A stretch of 64,000 nucleotides of DNA, taken from an uncultured Bacteroides sp. (lineage in GTDB: Bacteria; Bacteroidota; Bacteroidia; Bacteroidales; Bacteroidaceae). Of this stretch, positions 62,259 to 64,000 are shown piece after piece. Under the pieces are notes generated by a model that did not search any database, was not told the origin of the DNA, and saw only the letters and a program-made list of their open reading frames with translations. Location: positions 1,736,001 through 1,800,000 of the forward strand of contig NZ_OY782578.1 of NCBI RefSeq assembly GCF_963677945.1, written 5' to 3'. Positions within the stretch are counted from its first letter, which is position 1, and every line of letters begins with the position of its first letter. A program made the position numbers and the translations under genes.

Positions 62259-63779
62259 ATGAGAACTATAAAGTATTATTTACCGATAAAAGCTGAGAAT
62301 CTGGCTCATTATTTTTCAAGAGCGTTAATATGCCCTGCTAAATATATTTTTAAAAGAAATAGTGATGTACAAAGTATATATGATAACATTTTACTACTTT
62401 CTTCAAAACAAGCAATATTGGATACAGACTGTTCTTTAGAAATAGTCTTGACAAATGAAGAGATTAGTGAATTAGTACAATTGTCTATAGATTGTTGGTC
62501 ATTTGCAAAGCCTTTACCTATAACAAGAATAAAAGAAATACTATTTACAAATCGAGTTTTGATGAAGAATATTATTTCTTTAATAGAAACTAATACCGCA
62601 TTTGTACCAAGTAATTTATTGAAAGTCGTAAATAAATTTAATATTGCAATATTACCTAAAAATAAAGGTGTATCTCAGATAGATTGGTCTGATAAAATAA
62701 GAAGTTATAATCAGATTTTGGGAGGATTAGCATTAATGCGTTTGGTTACTAGAGATGGTATGAATTATTCTGAAAATTATTTTTCAATGCTATCAAGATA
62801 TAATAATATAATTAAGAGAGAACTGAAAAATGCAAATAAAGAGATAAAAACATTGTACAGAGGTGGGTATTATGACTATTTAAATAATTGTATTACTAAG
62901 AATGTTGATGAGGTTGTTTTGGAAGATATTGCTAAAAAGGAAGGTCAAACAATTATTAGGAATAAATATACTAGGACTGTAGATCTTGAAAACTTAGATA
63001 ACGCATCTTATATAATGGCTATATTAACCGGATATAAAGTTGCGGATAATGACATAGGACGAATAAATATTGATGGATTAATTATAAATCGTTTTTTAAA
63101 TATAAAGAAAGGTGAAGAGGTCGCCTTTTACTATGGTTTAAATAGAGGATATTCAGTTTTTACAAAAAAATATAAAGATGTCGAATTTAAGTATTGCTTA
63201 GACTCGCTATTAGATTATTATACAATAGAAAGCTTGTATCAAAAGAATATAAATGGAGTTGATTTAAGTGCTGAATTTCCATATTTGGAAAACTGGTGCC
63301 CAAAAAAAATGAAAAAAGCAAATGTAAAGCTTGTTGTTTCCCCCAATTATATAGTATTAGATACAATAGTTCTAGATACTATAAAACCAAAAGTTGGCTC
63401 AAATGATTATTGGAAAAACTTGTGCCAAGATTTTAGAGAGAAAACTGCTCGAATAGTATTTGGTATGAATGTTGAAGATATATATAAAGAAATTGTAAAT
63501 AGAGTTTCTATTGATAAGGATGCAGAAAAGACTATACCAATGGAACCAATATTTAATACGAATAATAAACATATCGTTGTCGATTCTGATTTTTATAAAA
63601 AAATAGAGGTTTTAGAAAAAGAAAATAAAGAATTGAAGATGATAATAAAAGAAAAAGAAAGTCAGATTATTAAATTGGGTAAAACAAGAGAAAAAGTCTT
63701 GATCTATAAAAAGAAAAAAACTGAAAATCTTAATAATGATATTAGTGATAAACAATTGGATTTTGATCTTCAAAAATAG
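62259..63779 (+). CDS. Unknown protein with C-terminal coiled coil
   Basis: 506 residues from the ATG at 62259; a start 11 codons earlier would overlap the helicase gene by 29 bp. I recognise no family. The N-terminal part opens YYLPIKAENLAHYFSRALIC and looks alpha/beta; there is a helical middle, and from about residue 435 a coiled coil (VLEKENKELKMIIKEKESQI) rich in Lys and Glu, then a Lys-rich tail ending QLDFDLQK. A short internal duplication YIVLDTIVLDTIKP occurs near residue 370. It is the third gene of the low-GC operon, so a complex with the minimal helicase is plausible. Could be a nuclease or effector without recognisable motifs. Confidence 0.7.
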   Translation: MRTIKYYLPIKAENLAHYFSRALICPAKYIFKRNSDVQSIYDNILLLSSKQAILDTDCSLEIVLTNEEISELVQLSIDCWSFAKPLPITRIKEILFTNRVLMKNIISLIETNTAFVPSNLLKVVNKFNIAILPKNKGVSQIDWSDKIRSYNQILGGLALMRLVTRDGMNYSENYFSMLSRYNNIIKRELKNANKEIKTLYRGGYYDYLNNCITKNVDEVVLEDIAKKEGQTIIRNKYTRTVDLENLDNASYIMAILTGYKVADNDIGRINIDGLIINRFLNIKKGEEVAFYYGLNRGYSVFTKKYKDVEFKYCLDSLLDYYTIESLYQKNINGVDLSAEFPYLENWCPKKMKKANVKLVVSPNYIVLDTIVLDTIKPKVGSNDYWKNLCQDFREKTARIVFGMNVEDIYKEIVNRVSIDKDAEKTIPMEPIFNTNNKHIVVDSDFYKKIEVLEKENKELKMIIKEKESQIIKLGKTREKVLIYKKKKTENLNNDISDKQLDFDLQK

Positions 63780-63784
63780 TTATA

Positions 63785-64000
63785 ATGTTTGATAAATTGA
63801 TTTTAGTAGATGATTTGTTAAACTTTTTACAGGAAAATGCGGATTTCTTGTTCGAATTGTCTGATGCTACTTATGAACAACTTAAAGAGGAAAAAGACGA
63901 TCTAGAAAAGTTTATTTTATTATGTCCTGATAAAATACAATCATTGGATTTTTCTGATAGTATAAATCGTGCATTTCTTTTCTTTTTGTTTGATTTATGT
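63785..64000 (+). CDS. Unknown protein, N-terminal fragment
   Basis: An open frame starts at the ATG 63785 and runs off the right edge (72 codons). It begins MFDKLILVDDLLNFLQ and is acidic and helical (LKEEKDDLEKFI). It starts 5 bp after the previous stop, as expected for a fourth operon member. Too short for a family call. Confidence 0.65.
   Translation, partial: MFDKLILVDDLLNFLQENADFLFELSDATYEQLKEEKDDLEKFILLCPDKIQSLDFSDSINRAFLFFLFDLC

Overview
The window looks like chromosomal DNA of a Bacteroides-like member of the Bacteroidales. It carries two SusC/SusD pairs, exported glycan-degrading enzymes with lipoprotein or Sec signals, promoter boxes of the TAnnTTTG type, few Shine-Dalgarno sequences, and housekeeping genes typical of the order (six-domain S1, short trxA, rnz, fmt, tsaC).

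Layout. 1-9074 is mostly minus strand: the start of rpe, a small conserved-looking ORF, an ECF sigma factor, an operon tsaC > sugar-1-phosphate transferase > CLC channel > fmt, a ROK regulator, and an MBL-fold hydrolase with a VOC protein. 9163-19073 holds msrA, an exported unknown, trxA, rpsA, rnz, two small secreted proteins with sorting-domain-like tails, and an envelope module (L,D-transpeptidase, ECF sigma, probable anti-sigma, Spy-like periplasmic protein). 19634-53579 is a large polysaccharide utilization locus (PUL). 53834-57718 is a single very long NRPS-like gene. 57924-64000 changes character: a helicase-like gene with a variant P-loop, a G-rich patch, then a very AT-rich four-gene operon that runs off the end.

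The PUL has transcription blocks marked by hairpin terminators: (1) TIM-barrel protein, beta-helix lipoprotein, SusC, SusD; (2) a PL1 lyase and a DUF3826 protein behind a near-consensus promoter; (3) eight enzymes in tight order (GH43-like, a three-module propeller/GH63-like protein, GH78, GH28, a CE19-like esterase with an STN-like domain, GH95, GH140 apiosidase, and a GH78-propeller fusion); (4) a second SusC/SusD. Apiosidase, rhamnosidases, GH95, GH28, PL1 and the esterase together resemble a reduced version of the rhamnogalacturonan-II loci of Bacteroides thetaiotaomicron. The likely substrate is therefore an apiose- and rhamnose-bearing pectin. No HTCS, SusR or SusC-linked sigma/anti-sigma regulator is seen inside it.

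The most striking items are four. First, the 1294-residue protein has the exact layout of epsilon-poly-L-lysine synthetase (adenylation, carrier, then three membrane-pair/left-handed-helix units), and its adenylation pocket reads almost as a lysine code. Second, three intergenic arrays each contain four short dyad-symmetric units at a 22-23 bp period, with unrelated sequences. Third, the AT-rich DUF1848 / minimal SF1 helicase / unknown coiled-coil operon is a candidate uncharacterised system. Fourth, a long inverted repeat covers the start codon of the small ORF downstream of the first sigma factor.

All assignments rest on reading the sequence and on remembered family features; no searches were run.
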